From NCBI GenBank assembly GCA_958295985.1, contig OY282432.1, positions 1,240,001 through 1,304,000 on the forward strand: a stretch of 64,000 nucleotides of DNA, in the 5' to 3' direction. The position numbers were made by a program, and so were the translations under genes. How positions within the stretch are numbered: position 1 is the stretch's first letter; each line of letters starts with the position of its first letter. A model generated the notes under the pieces. The model searched no databases. It was not told where the DNA came from and saw only the letters and a program-made list of their open reading frames with translations. Source of the DNA: an uncultured Candidatus Binatia bacterium (GTDB lineage Bacteria; Desulfobacterota; Binatia; UBA9968; JAJDTQ01). Of this stretch, positions 49,815 to 58,312 are shown piece after piece.

Positions 49815-50987
49815 GTGCGTACCGGACTGGAAAGGCTTCTCGACGCACCGCGCCGCTGGCTTGGGGCCTCGCGGGTCGGGCTGGTGGCCAACCCCACCAC
49901 GGTGGATCGCCGTCTGGTTCACGCCGCCGACCTGTTGCACCGGCGCCCGGACGTGGACCTGCGTTGTCTGTTCGGGCCCGAGCACGGGCTGCGCGGGTCG
50001 GCCCAGGACATGGTGAGAGTGGCGGACGGCGCCGACCCGGGCACGGGCCTGCCGGCGGTGAGCCTCTACGGCACCACCTTCGAGTCCCTGTCGCCCACGC
50101 CGGAACAGCTTTCCGGCGTCGACGTGTTGCTGTTCGACGTCCAGGACGTGGGCGCGCGTTACTACACCTACGCCGCCACCATGGCCCTGTGCATGCGTGC
50201 GGCCCAGGCTTCCCGGGTCAGGGTCGTGGTCCTCGACCGGCCCAATCCCATCGGCGGCGTGGCGGTGGAAGGAGGCGGCCTGGACGAGGGGCTGGAGAAT
50301 TTCTGCGGCTTGTACCCGGTGCCGCAACGGCACGGGATGACCCTGGGCGAGCTGGCCCGGTTGTATAACGAGACGTTCGGCATCGGCTGCGAGCTGGACG
50401 TGGTGGCGTGCGAGGGGTGGTCTCGAAGCGACTACTACGACGAATGCGGGCTGCCTTGGGTCCTGCCGTCGCCCAACATGCCGGCCCCGGAGACAGCGCT
50501 GGTCTATCCGGGCATGTGCCTGCTAGAGGGCACCAACCTGTCCGAGGGCCGGGGCACCACGCGTCCCTTCGAGCTCTTCGGCGCGCCGTTCATCGACGGC
50601 GAATGGCTGGCCGGGGAGCTTCGGCGCTACCATCTGCCCGGGGTGCTCTTCCGCCCCTGCGTCATCGAGCCGGCGTTCCACAAGTTCAGAGGTCAGCGCT
50701 GCGGCGCGCTGCAGTTGCACGTAAGCGACCGGCGAGCCTTCGAGCCCTACCGTACCGGCCTGGCCGTGCTGGCGGCGGTGCGTGGGTTGTGGCCCGAATC
50801 GTTTGCCTGGAGAACGGAGCCTTACGAGTTCCGCGCCGACGTTCCGGCCATCGACCTCTTGACCGGGCGCCCGGCCGTCAGGCAAGCCATTGACCGCGGC
50901 GCGGCGCTCGATGAGGTGGTGCGCATCGCCTGTGGCGGCACCGAGATCTACGATTCCGGACGCGACCGGGCGTTGCTCTATGATTGA
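49815..50987 (+). CDS. DUF1343 exo-beta-N-acetylmuramidase NamZ-like
   Basis: 390 residues. DUF1343 signatures: GLVANPTTVDRRLVH, FGPEHGLRGSAQDMV, DVLLFDVQDVGARYYTYAAT, and VLDRPNPIGG. NamZ proteins release N-acetylmuramic acid from peptidoglycan fragments. No signal peptide is seen, so it would work in the cytoplasm during cell-wall recycling or on imported fragments. GTG 49815 start (MRTGLERLLDAPRRW), with good position relative to the family. Confidence 0.88.
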   Translation: MRTGLERLLDAPRRWLGASRVGLVANPTTVDRRLVHAADLLHRRPDVDLRCLFGPEHGLRGSAQDMVRVADGADPGTGLPAVSLYGTTFESLSPTPEQLSGVDVLLFDVQDVGARYYTYAATMALCMRAAQASRVRVVVLDRPNPIGGVAVEGGGLDEGLENFCGLYPVPQRHGMTLGELARLYNETFGIGCELDVVACEGWSRSDYYDECGLPWVLPSPNMPAPETALVYPGMCLLEGTNLSEGRGTTRPFELFGAPFIDGEWLAGELRRYHLPGVLFRPCVIEPAFHKFRGQRCGALQLHVSDRRAFEPYRTGLAVLAAVRGLWPESFAWRTEPYEFRADVPAIDLLTGRPAVRQAIDRGAALDEVVRIACGGTEIYDSGRDRALLYD

Positions 50988-51044
50988 GCGCGCGGCCGCG
51001 GTTGGCGAAGTTTTTACACGCATGGATCGTGAAGGAGGGAGATC

Positions 51045-51737
51045 ATGGCAGATCAGGAAGTAGCAGTGGTGGTGGGAGGGGGCCCGGGACTGAGCGCTTC
51101 GCTCGTTCGGCTGTTCACCCGGGAAGGCATGAAGGCGGCCATCGCGGCCCGCAACCCGGACAAGCTCGGGGCGTTGTCGGAGAGCACGGGCTGCCGCGCA
51201 TACCGGTGTGACGCCGTTGTCCCCGAGGAGGTGAACGAACTGTTCGCCCGGGTGTCGCAGGACCTCGGAGATCCCGACGTGGTGGTCTACAACGCCAGCG
51301 CCCGCGTGCGCGGCCCGCTTACCGAGCTCGATCCCGGCGCCGTTCGGGACGCCATCATGGTGAGCTGCTACGGCGGTTTCCTGGTGGGACAGGCCGCGGC
51401 CGCCGGCATGCTTCGGGCCGGCAGGGGGACCATCCTGTTTACCGGCGCCTCGGCGAGCGTCAAGGGTTACGCCAACTCCGCGTCCTTCGCCATGGGCAAG
51501 TTCGGGCTCAGCGGCCTGACCCAGAGCATGGCGCGGGAGCTTCAGCCGCAGAACATCCACGTGGCGCAGATCGTCATCGACGGCGGCATCGATTCGCCCC
51601 GGCGGGACCCCGGCCGCGGCCCGGACACGTGGCTGAGCCCTGACAGCATCGCGGAGACGTATCTGCAGCTTCACCGCCAACACCGGAGCGCCTGGGCGTC
51701 GCTCATCGAGCTGCGACCGTGGGTCGAGAAGTTCTGA
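51045..51737 (+). CDS. Short-chain dehydrogenase/reductase
   Basis: 230 residues. GGGPGLSASLVRLF stands in for the TGxxxGxG motif; a Tyr/Lys pair is missing in the usual YxxxK form, with FAMGKFGLSG in its place (F for Y), so catalysis by the classical mechanism is doubtful. A non-classical SDR or NAD(P)-binding regulator is possible. ATG 51045 has GGAGGGAG upstream. Confidence 0.78.
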   Translation: MADQEVAVVVGGGPGLSASLVRLFTREGMKAAIAARNPDKLGALSESTGCRAYRCDAVVPEEVNELFARVSQDLGDPDVVVYNASARVRGPLTELDPGAVRDAIMVSCYGGFLVGQAAAAGMLRAGRGTILFTGASASVKGYANSASFAMGKFGLSGLTQSMARELQPQNIHVAQIVIDGGIDSPRRDPGRGPDTWLSPDSIAETYLQLHRQHRSAWASLIELRPWVEKF

Positions 51738-51829
51738 AGCCGGCCGCTTTCTCCGACCGTGGACGGGGAGGGAGCGGCGCCCGTGCCGGCTAAAGGATTC
51801 GCCGTAGCCGCCGATCTTCCAAGGGTGGA

Positions 51830-52342
51830 GTGAAACGGCAGGATACACGGTCAACGGTCCGGCGTGCGGGGTCTCTTCTCCGAGGCGAGGAAGGCATAGT
51901 CCTCCCGTCGGTCCTCATGCTGGTCGCGATACTGACCGTGGTGAGCGCGACGAGCATGACCGCGGCCCTGACCGAGCTGAGGATCGCCGACGCCTACTAC
52001 AAGAGCGTGGCCGTGTTCCACATTGCGGAAGCCGGACTCACTCACGGCCGGCATGAAGTTTCGGACGAGGACGGCGACAGCGACTTTACCGCCATCCTGA
52101 CGCCAACCACGCTCTTCAGCGGCCGGGGGCTCCACGGCGGCAGCTACACCGTCGTCGCCACCCCCGTGGCCGGCGTTACCCCGGCCACGCTCCGGCTGCG
52201 ATCCTCCGCATGCTACCCGGCCGCGGACCCGTGCCCGCGCGCCCATGCAAGGGCCGCCCTTGAAGCCCTGCTGGAGCATGATCCCGCGGGCGCCACCCCC
52301 CAGGACCGTGTCCGTCTGGTAGCCTGGAGGTCGCTGGACTAA
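51830..52342 (+). CDS. Type IV pilus assembly PilX-like protein
   Basis: 170 residues. Prepilin-like N-terminus: GEEGIVLPSVLMLVAILTVV, a hydrophobic stretch after a Gly-Glu pair, then TELRIADAYYKSVAVFHIAEAGL, which is the PilX motif region. It probably sits in the pseudopilus tip. GTG 51830 with AAGGG upstream. It converges with the pilus operon on the minus strand (52442-55162). Confidence 0.7.
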   Translation: MKRQDTRSTVRRAGSLLRGEEGIVLPSVLMLVAILTVVSATSMTAALTELRIADAYYKSVAVFHIAEAGLTHGRHEVSDEDGDSDFTAILTPTTLFSGRGLHGGSYTVVATPVAGVTPATLRLRSSACYPAADPCPRAHARAALEALLEHDPAGATPQDRVRLVAWRSLD

Positions 52343-52363
52343 CCGCGGCCAGGCGCGGACCCG

Positions 52364-52477
52364 CTCATGGCCGCGGCGGACGTGCGGGCTCTGCACGAGG
52401 ATGGTTGCTGCGCGTCTTCGTCCGGTGGTTCGTATTGGAACTCATGGCCGCGGACCTGCCGGCTCTGCACGAGGATG
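52364..52477. repeat. Direct imperfect repeat between pilX and pilO/P
   Basis: CTCATGGCCGCGG ... GCTCTGCACGAGGATG occurs at 52364-52403 and again at 52441-52477, with a 3-bp indel. The second copy contains the stop codon of the pilO/P fusion, read in reverse. A likely tandem duplication. Confidence 0.5.
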
Positions 52478-53455
52478 CTCCGCGCCGTCGAAGGCGCGGC
52501 ATCGCGGAAGCGTCAGGCGGGTTTCGTGGGAGACGGGGTCGTCGCGGGTCGTTTCCATGACGACTTCGCATGGGGTGATGGCCTTGATCCGGTAGCCGTG
52601 GCGGCCGAGTCGCGCGCCGGGCCGGACGACGTGGCCGAAGTCTTCGGCGTCCTTTACCAGCGCCACCGCGGTGCGCTTCTGCCAGACGATGCCCACGGCG
52701 CGGAACCGCGGCGCGGGCTGAGGCTCGTAAGGATGATTTCGGCCCGCGTCCGGGTTCGGTCCCTCCGGCTCCGGCGGGGTAGGGGCCCGGTAGGGCTGGA
52801 ACGGATCCCGGGGCAAGGGTCCGACGGCGACGCCGGCCGATGGCGGATCGGGTGCAGGCTCCGGCGTATCTTCATCAACGGGTTCGGGAGACCGGACCCG
52901 GAGCGCCGTCATCTCCAGGGCGATGCGGAGCATGGCGAGGCCGTCCTCCGCGGCAAGCGCGTCGATGGTCAGGTTCGTCGTCTTCAGAAGGGCGCGCGCT
53001 CCCGCGGCGCGCTCCAGGAATCGCAGGAGGTCGTGAAAGGCGCCCTTGAGCTCCACCTCCGTCGGGACCTCGGCAAAGTGCTCTCCGGGGCGGGCCGCCC
53101 CGGGATGGAAACGGATCACTTCGAGTCCGGCCATGGCGGCTTGGGCGGAAACATCTTCCAACGGCGTCAAGGTTCCGGGGCGGCGGGGAAGCCGCGAATG
53201 CAACTGGCGACGCAACGCCGCGATCTCGCCACGGAGTTGCGGCAACCGTCCCAGGTCCGCGCGCAGCCGGGCCTCGTCAAGGCGGGCGAGTTCGAGCGCT
53301 TCCGTGGCGCGCACGATGCCCCCGGCCAAGTGGCGGTACACGAGGACATAGTCCAGCGCCGCCAGCGCCAGGACCGTCGCCGCGAGGTACCAAACCCGCT
53401 GGGCGAGGGGGCGTTCGAGAACACGTTCGAGCAGAACGTCCAGGTAGTACCGCAC
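52442..53455 (-). CDS. PilO-PilP fusion, type IV pilus inner-membrane component
   Basis: 337 residues. N-terminal half is PilO-like: one transmembrane helix (VWYLAATVLALAALDYVLVY), a coiled coil, and a ferredoxin-like domain with LKTTNLTIDALAAED. After a Pro-rich linker the C-terminal half is PilP-like: LPRDPFQPY, then FRAVGIVWQKRTAVALVKDA, GARLGRHGYRIKAITPCEVV. PilO and PilP are normally separate genes that join the PilMNOP ring linking motor and secretin. The secretin pilQ usually follows; here the convergent pilX gene is next. Confidence 0.8.
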   Translation of the reverse strand: MRYYLDVLLERVLERPLAQRVWYLAATVLALAALDYVLVYRHLAGGIVRATEALELARLDEARLRADLGRLPQLRGEIAALRRQLHSRLPRRPGTLTPLEDVSAQAAMAGLEVIRFHPGAARPGEHFAEVPTEVELKGAFHDLLRFLERAAGARALLKTTNLTIDALAAEDGLAMLRIALEMTALRVRSPEPVDEDTPEPAPDPPSAGVAVGPLPRDPFQPYRAPTPPEPEGPNPDAGRNHPYEPQPAPRFRAVGIVWQKRTAVALVKDAEDFGHVVRPGARLGRHGYRIKAITPCEVVMETTRDDPVSHETRLTLPRCRAFDGAEHPRAEPAGPRP

Positions 53456-53462
53456 GATGGGG

Positions 53463-54056
53463 TTAACCGTCCCGCCGCCGACGTTGTTCGGGCGGGACCG
53501 AACCCGGCGGCGGGTTGTTTCCGGCGTGGATCACGAAGTGCCTGAAGCCGCCCTCCCCGTCCGCCTTGCCCGCTTCGACGAGTTGCCGGTTGTCGAACAC
53601 ACGGGAGAGGCCGCTCAGGAACCGTGCAATGGACTCGTCGTCGGTCGCACGGCCCTCCAGGATCGTCGTGCCTTGCGACTCGGCGTAACGCGTCAACCAT
53701 AGCCGGTCCGGCGCCGCGCCCGAGAGGCCGCTCAGGATCCCCGGGTACCGTGCCCGACGTTGGAGCCATGCCATGACGGCGTGATTCTGTTGGCGTTGCT
53801 GCCGGATCCGTTCTTCCAACTCCTTGACGGCCCCGGTCTTGAGCCGCAACCGGGCCGCGGCTCGCCGCCCCTCGGCCAGGCCGGACTCCAACGCCGTCTG
53901 CCGGTGCAGTTGCGAGAGGTTGACCGCGGCCAGGGCGATGACGGCGAGGCAGATCGCGGCGACGCCGGCCATGACCGTGCGACGTCTGCGCCGTAGCGCC
54001 CGGGTCTCCGGGGTCGCCAAAAGGTTGATGCGAATCATGGGGTTGATGCGAACCAT
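53463..54056 (-). CDS. pilN: Type IV pilus assembly protein PilN
   Basis: 197 residues. IRINLL near the N-terminus binds PilM; one transmembrane helix (VMAGVAAICLAVIALAAVNL) and a coiled coil follow. Between pilM and the pilO/P fusion on the minus strand. Two nearly identical start segments lie in tandem: MVRINP and MIRINL (54056 and 54038, 18 bp apart), so the true start is ambiguous. Confidence 0.85.
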   Translation of the reverse strand: MVRINPMIRINLLATPETRALRRRRRTVMAGVAAICLAVIALAAVNLSQLHRQTALESGLAEGRRAAARLRLKTGAVKELEERIRQQRQQNHAVMAWLQRRARYPGILSGLSGAAPDRLWLTRYAESQGTTILEGRATDDESIARFLSGLSRVFDNRQLVEAGKADGEGGFRHFVIHAGNNPPPGSVPPEQRRRRDG

Positions 54057-54127
54057 GGTTGAAACCGTGTCCTTCCCGGTCGCGCACACGAAGAGAGTCC
54101 CCGTTGCGCGGCCTTGCCGCGATGCGC

Positions 54128-55162
54128 CTACTCGGACGGATTCCTCGTGACCAGACCGGCCACCACGGCGAAAGCCGGTCCCGCATGGATGTCCTCCGGC
54201 GGTATGCTTCCGTCGAAAACGGGTCCGACGACCCGCACCTCCGCCTTGAGGGCGCGGGCCAGGCTTGGGCCGAGACCGGACAGGAGGGCGCTGCCGCCGG
54301 TCAGGGAAACCCGGCGCGGCCCGGTTCCGCCGCTCAGCGTGCCGAACAGGTTGACGCTGTGGCCTACCTTGGCGGCGAACTCGTCGCACAGGGAGTTCAG
54401 GAGGCCGTCGACGTCCGGAGACCGGTCGCCGCACTTGATGGCCTCGGCCTCGTCCCGGGAAACATGCAGGTTCCCGGCCAGACTCTCGGTGAAATGTTCC
54501 CCGCCCAGGGGCAGGTCCGTGGTATAGCCGGGCGAGTCATCCGCGGGGATGTGGATCGTCGTGGAGCAAGCGCCCACGTGCACCAGCGCATCGGCGACCT
54601 CGTGGGGGAGCCGGCTGCTGCCGGACCGGAGGGCGAAGCGGTCCACTTCCACGATGGCCGGAACCAGGCCCGCGGCCTCCATGAGATCGACGTAGTTCTC
54701 GACCAGGGTCTTCCTGGCGGCGATCAGCAGTACGTCCAACCCGTTGCCGTCGTCCGAAGGTCCGACAACGTGGTAGTCGATGTTGACGTCGTCCAGGTCC
54801 CCGGGAATGGCGTCCATGGCTTCGAACTCGATGACTCGGTCGAGCTCCTTCACGTTCCGGCCCGTGAGCCGGAGCCGCTTGATGATGACCCCTCTGCCCG
54901 GGATCGACACCACCGCTTGACGTGGCTTCCCACGCGACAGGGCGGCAAACCGCCGGATTGCGTTTCCGAGGGCGTCGGTCCGGTGCACGAACCCGTTCTC
55001 CACGGCCCCCACGGGCACGGGGAGCACTCCGGTGCGCAAGACCCGCGCGCTGCCGCGGACGTCGCTGACCTCGGCGACCTTGATGGACGTGGAACCTACG
55101 TCGATGGCGAACCAACTGCGTGGCCGTCGAAAGGGAAAGAGGCGAACCATGGGGTGGATCAT
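54128..55162 (-). CDS. pilM: Type IV pilus assembly protein PilM
   Basis: 344 residues. Actin-like ATPase: SWFAIDVGSTSIKVAEVSDV (phosphate-1), VSIPGRGVIIKRLRL, ADALVHVGACSTTIHIPADD (phosphate-2), VSLTGGSALLSGLG (adenosine). Cytoplasmic partner of PilN. The ATGs at 55162 and 55150 are 12 bp apart and preceded by CCCC; which one is used is unclear. First gene of the pil operon on the minus strand; divergent from priA. Confidence 0.88.
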   Translation of the reverse strand: MIHPMVRLFPFRRPRSWFAIDVGSTSIKVAEVSDVRGSARVLRTGVLPVPVGAVENGFVHRTDALGNAIRRFAALSRGKPRQAVVSIPGRGVIIKRLRLTGRNVKELDRVIEFEAMDAIPGDLDDVNIDYHVVGPSDDGNGLDVLLIAARKTLVENYVDLMEAAGLVPAIVEVDRFALRSGSSRLPHEVADALVHVGACSTTIHIPADDSPGYTTDLPLGGEHFTESLAGNLHVSRDEAEAIKCGDRSPDVDGLLNSLCDEFAAKVGHSVNLFGTLSGGTGPRRVSLTGGSALLSGLGPSLARALKAEVRVVGPVFDGSIPPEDIHAGPAFAVVAGLVTRNPSE

Positions 55163-55326
55163 GGGGTGTTTTAGAAGCAAAACAGGGGCCAGCTCTTCGA
55201 GTCCGCAGGAACGACACCTTCGAGGGCTCGCAGGCATGGTGACCTGGCGGCCCCCGCGGATGACGGCTCGTGCATTCGGGGGCTGATCTCAGGGCAGGAT
55301 GTGCGTGGCGCAGGTGGGCAGGTAAA

Positions 55327-55348
55327 ATACGCCTGTGATACGCCTGTG
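55327..55348. repeat. Tandem 11-bp repeat in the pilM/priA divergent gap
   Basis: ATACGCCTGTG occurs twice head to tail (55327-55337, 55338-55348), 51 bp before the priA start. It may be a regulator-binding site or slipped duplication. The gap 55163-55398 has no gene. Confidence 0.5.
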
Positions 55349-55398
55349 GCGTCAAATACGTGGCATTCTGACGGGGTCTCATCAATAATTCGAGGGAG

Positions 55399-57651
55399 AT
55401 GGATACGAACCGGAAGTTCGCGCTGACCAGGGCGAACCGGCAATTCGCTTTGGTTGCGGTGCCGGCGCCGCTTCAGGAGCCGTTGACCTATGCCGTGCCC
55501 GAGGCGCTGGATGGGCGGCTCGAGGTGGGCATGCGCGTCCTGGTGCCGCTGGGCCGGCGGCGGGTGACCGGGGTGGTGGTCGGATTCCAGCGGGAATCAC
55601 CGGTGACGGGGGTGAAGGCGGTCTCCGAGGCGCTGGACGACGAGGTGCTCCTCGACGATGCGTTCCTGAAGATGTGCCGCTGGGCGGCTGATTACTACGT
55701 CGCCTCTCTGGGGGAGGTGCTGGCCACCGCGTTGCCGCCGCTCTTGCGTACCGAAAGCCGGTTGGTGGTGGCCTTCGCCCGGGAACCGGACAGTCTCCAT
55801 GGGGAGCTGGACCGGGAGGTCCTGGATGCCTTGAGCCGGCGCGGCCCCACGACGCCGGCGGCGCTGAGCCGCCGGTTCCCCCGCCGGGGCGTCAAGGCGG
55901 TCCTGGACCGGCTGGCCGCGGCCGGGGCCGTGACCGTGGAGGACCGGCTCCGGGGCCACGTGCGCGAGGCTCGACGCAAGCGGCAGCCGCGGTCGGAAAC
56001 GACCGCGGGAGCGGCGGCGCCCAGCCGCGCTCCCGTGCGCACCGAGGAGCAGGAGCAGGCGCTTCGGTCCATGGATCAGCGCCTGAGCCAGGGCGGCTTC
56101 GAGACCATGCTGCTGCACGGCGTCACCGGCAGCGGCAAGACGGAGGTGTACCTCCAGGCCATGGAGCAAGTGCGCCGGCAGGGCCGGCAGAGCCTGATCC
56201 TGGTGCCGGAGATAGCGCTGACCCCGCAGTTGCTGGACCGGCTGGAGGGGCGCTTCCCGGGCGAGGTGGCCGTGCTCCACAGCCGCCTCACTTCGGCGGA
56301 AAGGTGGCGTCACTGGTGGCGCATCGCCCACGGCGCGGTGAGGGTGGTGGCGGGCGCCCGGTCAGCGGTCTTCGCCCCGGTCCGGGAACTGGGGCTCATC
56401 GTGGTGGATGAGGAGCACGACTACAGCTACAAGCAGGAGGAGGGGGTGCGCTACCACGGGCGGGACCTGGCGGTGGTACGCGGCCGCATCGTCGGATGCC
56501 CGGTGATCCTGGGCTCCGCCACACCGTCGGTGGAGAGTTACCACAACGCCCGCAGCGGCCGGTACCGCATGATCGAGCTCACCCGGCGAGTGGAGGCCCG
56601 GCCCATGCCCCGGGTCCAGGTCGTCGACCTCAAGACCCGCCCCGGGCAATCGACCCCCGAGGGGCTCTTTTCGACTCCGCTGCTGCAGGCGCTCCAGGAG
56701 AACCACGAACTCGGCCGCCAGAGCCTGATCTTCCTCAACCGGCGCGGGTTCGCGTCGTTCCTCCAGTGCTGGTCCTGCGGCTTCGTGTTGCGGTGTCCGC
56801 GTTGCAGCATCAGCCTCACCTACCATCGCGGACGCAACAGCACGTTCTGTCACCATTGCGGTTTTCGCCAACGCAAGGCGGACGCCTGCCCCGAATGCGG
56901 CAACCTTTCCCTGAGCGAGGTGGGCTTCGGCACCGAAAGGGTCGAGCACGAACTGCGGCGGCTGCTGCCCAAGGCCCGCATCGGGCGCATGGACCGGGAC
57001 ACCACCGGCGCCCGGGGCGCCCAGGAACGGATCTTCCGGTCGTGGGAGAAGGGGGAGATCGACGTCCTGGTGGGCACCCAGATGGTCGCCAAGGGACACG
57101 ACGTGGGCGGCGTCACCCTGGTGGGGGTGGTGCTGGCCGACTCCTCGCTGAACCTCCCCGATTTCCGGGCGGCGGAAAAGACCTTTCAGATCATCAGTCA
57201 GGTGGCCGGCCGGGCAGGGCGCGCGCGGCAGCCCGGCCGGGTCATCGTGCAGACGCTGGTCCCGGGCCACTACTGTCTGGACCACGCCAGGGTCCACGAC
57301 TACCCGTCGTTCTTCGCCACCGAGACCGAGTTCCGCCGGGAGCTCGGCTACCCCCCGTTCCAGCACCTCGTGCACCTGCGTCTCGACGGGACCGACGAGG
57401 ACAAGGTCGCGCGGGGCGCCCGGGACCTGGGCCGCGCCCTCCGCGGTGAGAACCCTCCGGCGCCGCTGGAGATCCTCGGTCCGGCGCCCGCGCCCATCGC
57501 CAAGCTGCGCAACCGCTACCGCTGGCAGATCCTGCTCAAGGGGCGGAGCCGCCCGGCTCTCCTGGCCCTGGCCCGGAGGGCGGTGGCGCTCATGCCCAAG
57601 GGCAGGGCGACCCGGATCCACGTTGATGTGGATCCATACAACATGTTATAG
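55399..57651 (+). CDS. priA: Primosomal protein N' (PriA helicase)
   Basis: 750 residues. Restarts stalled replication forks. N-terminal DNA-binding part with FALVAVPAPLQEPLTYAVPE; SF2 helicase motifs: GVTGSGKTEVYLQ (Walker A), VVDEEHDYSYKQEEG (Walker B, DEEH), LGSATPSVES (III). Zinc-binding cysteines: LQCWSCGFVLRCPRCS and CHHCGFRQRKADACPECG. IISQVAGRAGRARQPGRVIV is motif VI. ATG 55399 with GAGGGAG site. Complete. Confidence 0.97.
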   Translation: MDTNRKFALTRANRQFALVAVPAPLQEPLTYAVPEALDGRLEVGMRVLVPLGRRRVTGVVVGFQRESPVTGVKAVSEALDDEVLLDDAFLKMCRWAADYYVASLGEVLATALPPLLRTESRLVVAFAREPDSLHGELDREVLDALSRRGPTTPAALSRRFPRRGVKAVLDRLAAAGAVTVEDRLRGHVREARRKRQPRSETTAGAAAPSRAPVRTEEQEQALRSMDQRLSQGGFETMLLHGVTGSGKTEVYLQAMEQVRRQGRQSLILVPEIALTPQLLDRLEGRFPGEVAVLHSRLTSAERWRHWWRIAHGAVRVVAGARSAVFAPVRELGLIVVDEEHDYSYKQEEGVRYHGRDLAVVRGRIVGCPVILGSATPSVESYHNARSGRYRMIELTRRVEARPMPRVQVVDLKTRPGQSTPEGLFSTPLLQALQENHELGRQSLIFLNRRGFASFLQCWSCGFVLRCPRCSISLTYHRGRNSTFCHHCGFRQRKADACPECGNLSLSEVGFGTERVEHELRRLLPKARIGRMDRDTTGARGAQERIFRSWEKGEIDVLVGTQMVAKGHDVGGVTLVGVVLADSSLNLPDFRAAEKTFQIISQVAGRAGRARQPGRVIVQTLVPGHYCLDHARVHDYPSFFATETEFRRELGYPPFQHLVHLRLDGTDEDKVARGARDLGRALRGENPPAPLEILGPAPAPIAKLRNRYRWQILLKGRSRPALLALARRAVALMPKGRATRIHVDVDPYNML

Positions 57652-57692
57652 ATTCGCTTGTACGAACACGAAGTTTCCGGCCCCAGTCCCAT

Positions 57693-57710
57693 ATGATCCT
57701 CGACACATGA
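57693..57710 (+). promoter_or_regulatory. Upstream mini-ORF formed by duplication of the def start
   Basis: ATGATCCTCGACAC is duplicated head to tail, so a first ATG (57693) opens a frame of only 5 codons (M-I-L-D-T) ending in TGA at 57708-57710, which overlaps the second ATG (57707). The upstream ATG could affect translation of def by termination-reinitiation. Confidence 0.45.
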
Positions 57711-58243
57711 TCCTCGACATCCTCAAGTTTCCCGCTCCGGTCCTGCGTGTGCCGGCCCGGCCGGTGGAAGCCATCACCGGCGAGACCGCGGAGCTCATGC
57801 AGAACATGCTGGAGACCATGTACGCGGCGCCGGGCATCGGATTGGCGGCGCCGCAGGTGGGTCTGTCCAGGCGCATCATCGTCCTGGACCTCGATCACGA
57901 AAATCCCGGCCCCAACGCCATCAAGCTGGCCAACCCGGTCGTCCGCGAGGCCGAGGGCGAGGTGGTCTACGAGGAAGGTTGCCTCAGCGTCGTCGATTTC
58001 ACCGCGGAGGTGACGCGGGCCGAACGGGTGGCGGTGTCCGGGTACGATGAGAACGGCGAGGAAGTGGACATCGAGGCGGACGGACTCCTGGCCGTGGCGT
58101 TGCAGCACGAGATCGACCACCTCGACGGCAAGCTCTTCATCGACCGCATCAGCCGGCTCAAGCGCGAGATCTACGTGCGTAAGCTGAAGAAATCCATCCG
58201 CACGGGCAAGGAGCCCCAGGAGAGCCGGGGCGTCGTCATCTGA
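57707..58243 (+). CDS. def: Peptide deformylase
   Basis: 178 residues. Removes formyl from nascent proteins; works with Fmt encoded 69 bp downstream. Motif 1 GIGLAAPQVG, motif 2 EEGCLSV (Cys metal ligand), motif 3 QHEIDHLDG (two His and the catalytic Glu). ATG 57707 overlaps the mini-ORF stop. Type-1 PDF, typical size. Confidence 0.97.
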   Translation: MILDILKFPAPVLRVPARPVEAITGETAELMQNMLETMYAAPGIGLAAPQVGLSRRIIVLDLDHENPGPNAIKLANPVVREAEGEVVYEEGCLSVVDFTAEVTRAERVAVSGYDENGEEVDIEADGLLAVALQHEIDHLDGKLFIDRISRLKREIYVRKLKKSIRTGKEPQESRGVVI

Positions 58244-58249
58244 CTTCCC

Positions 58250-58270
58250 CCCGCGGCCCGTTGCCGCGGG
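58250..58270. terminator. Hairpin between def and fmt
   Basis: CCCGCGGC, loop CCGTT, GCCGCGGG: an 8-bp perfect stem directly after the def stop. It lacks a T-tract, so it may only slow transcription or stabilise mRNA ends. Confidence 0.35.
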
Positions 58271-58312
58271 AACCGTCCCGGACTGCAAGACTCTACCCGT
58301 ACACGGACACTC

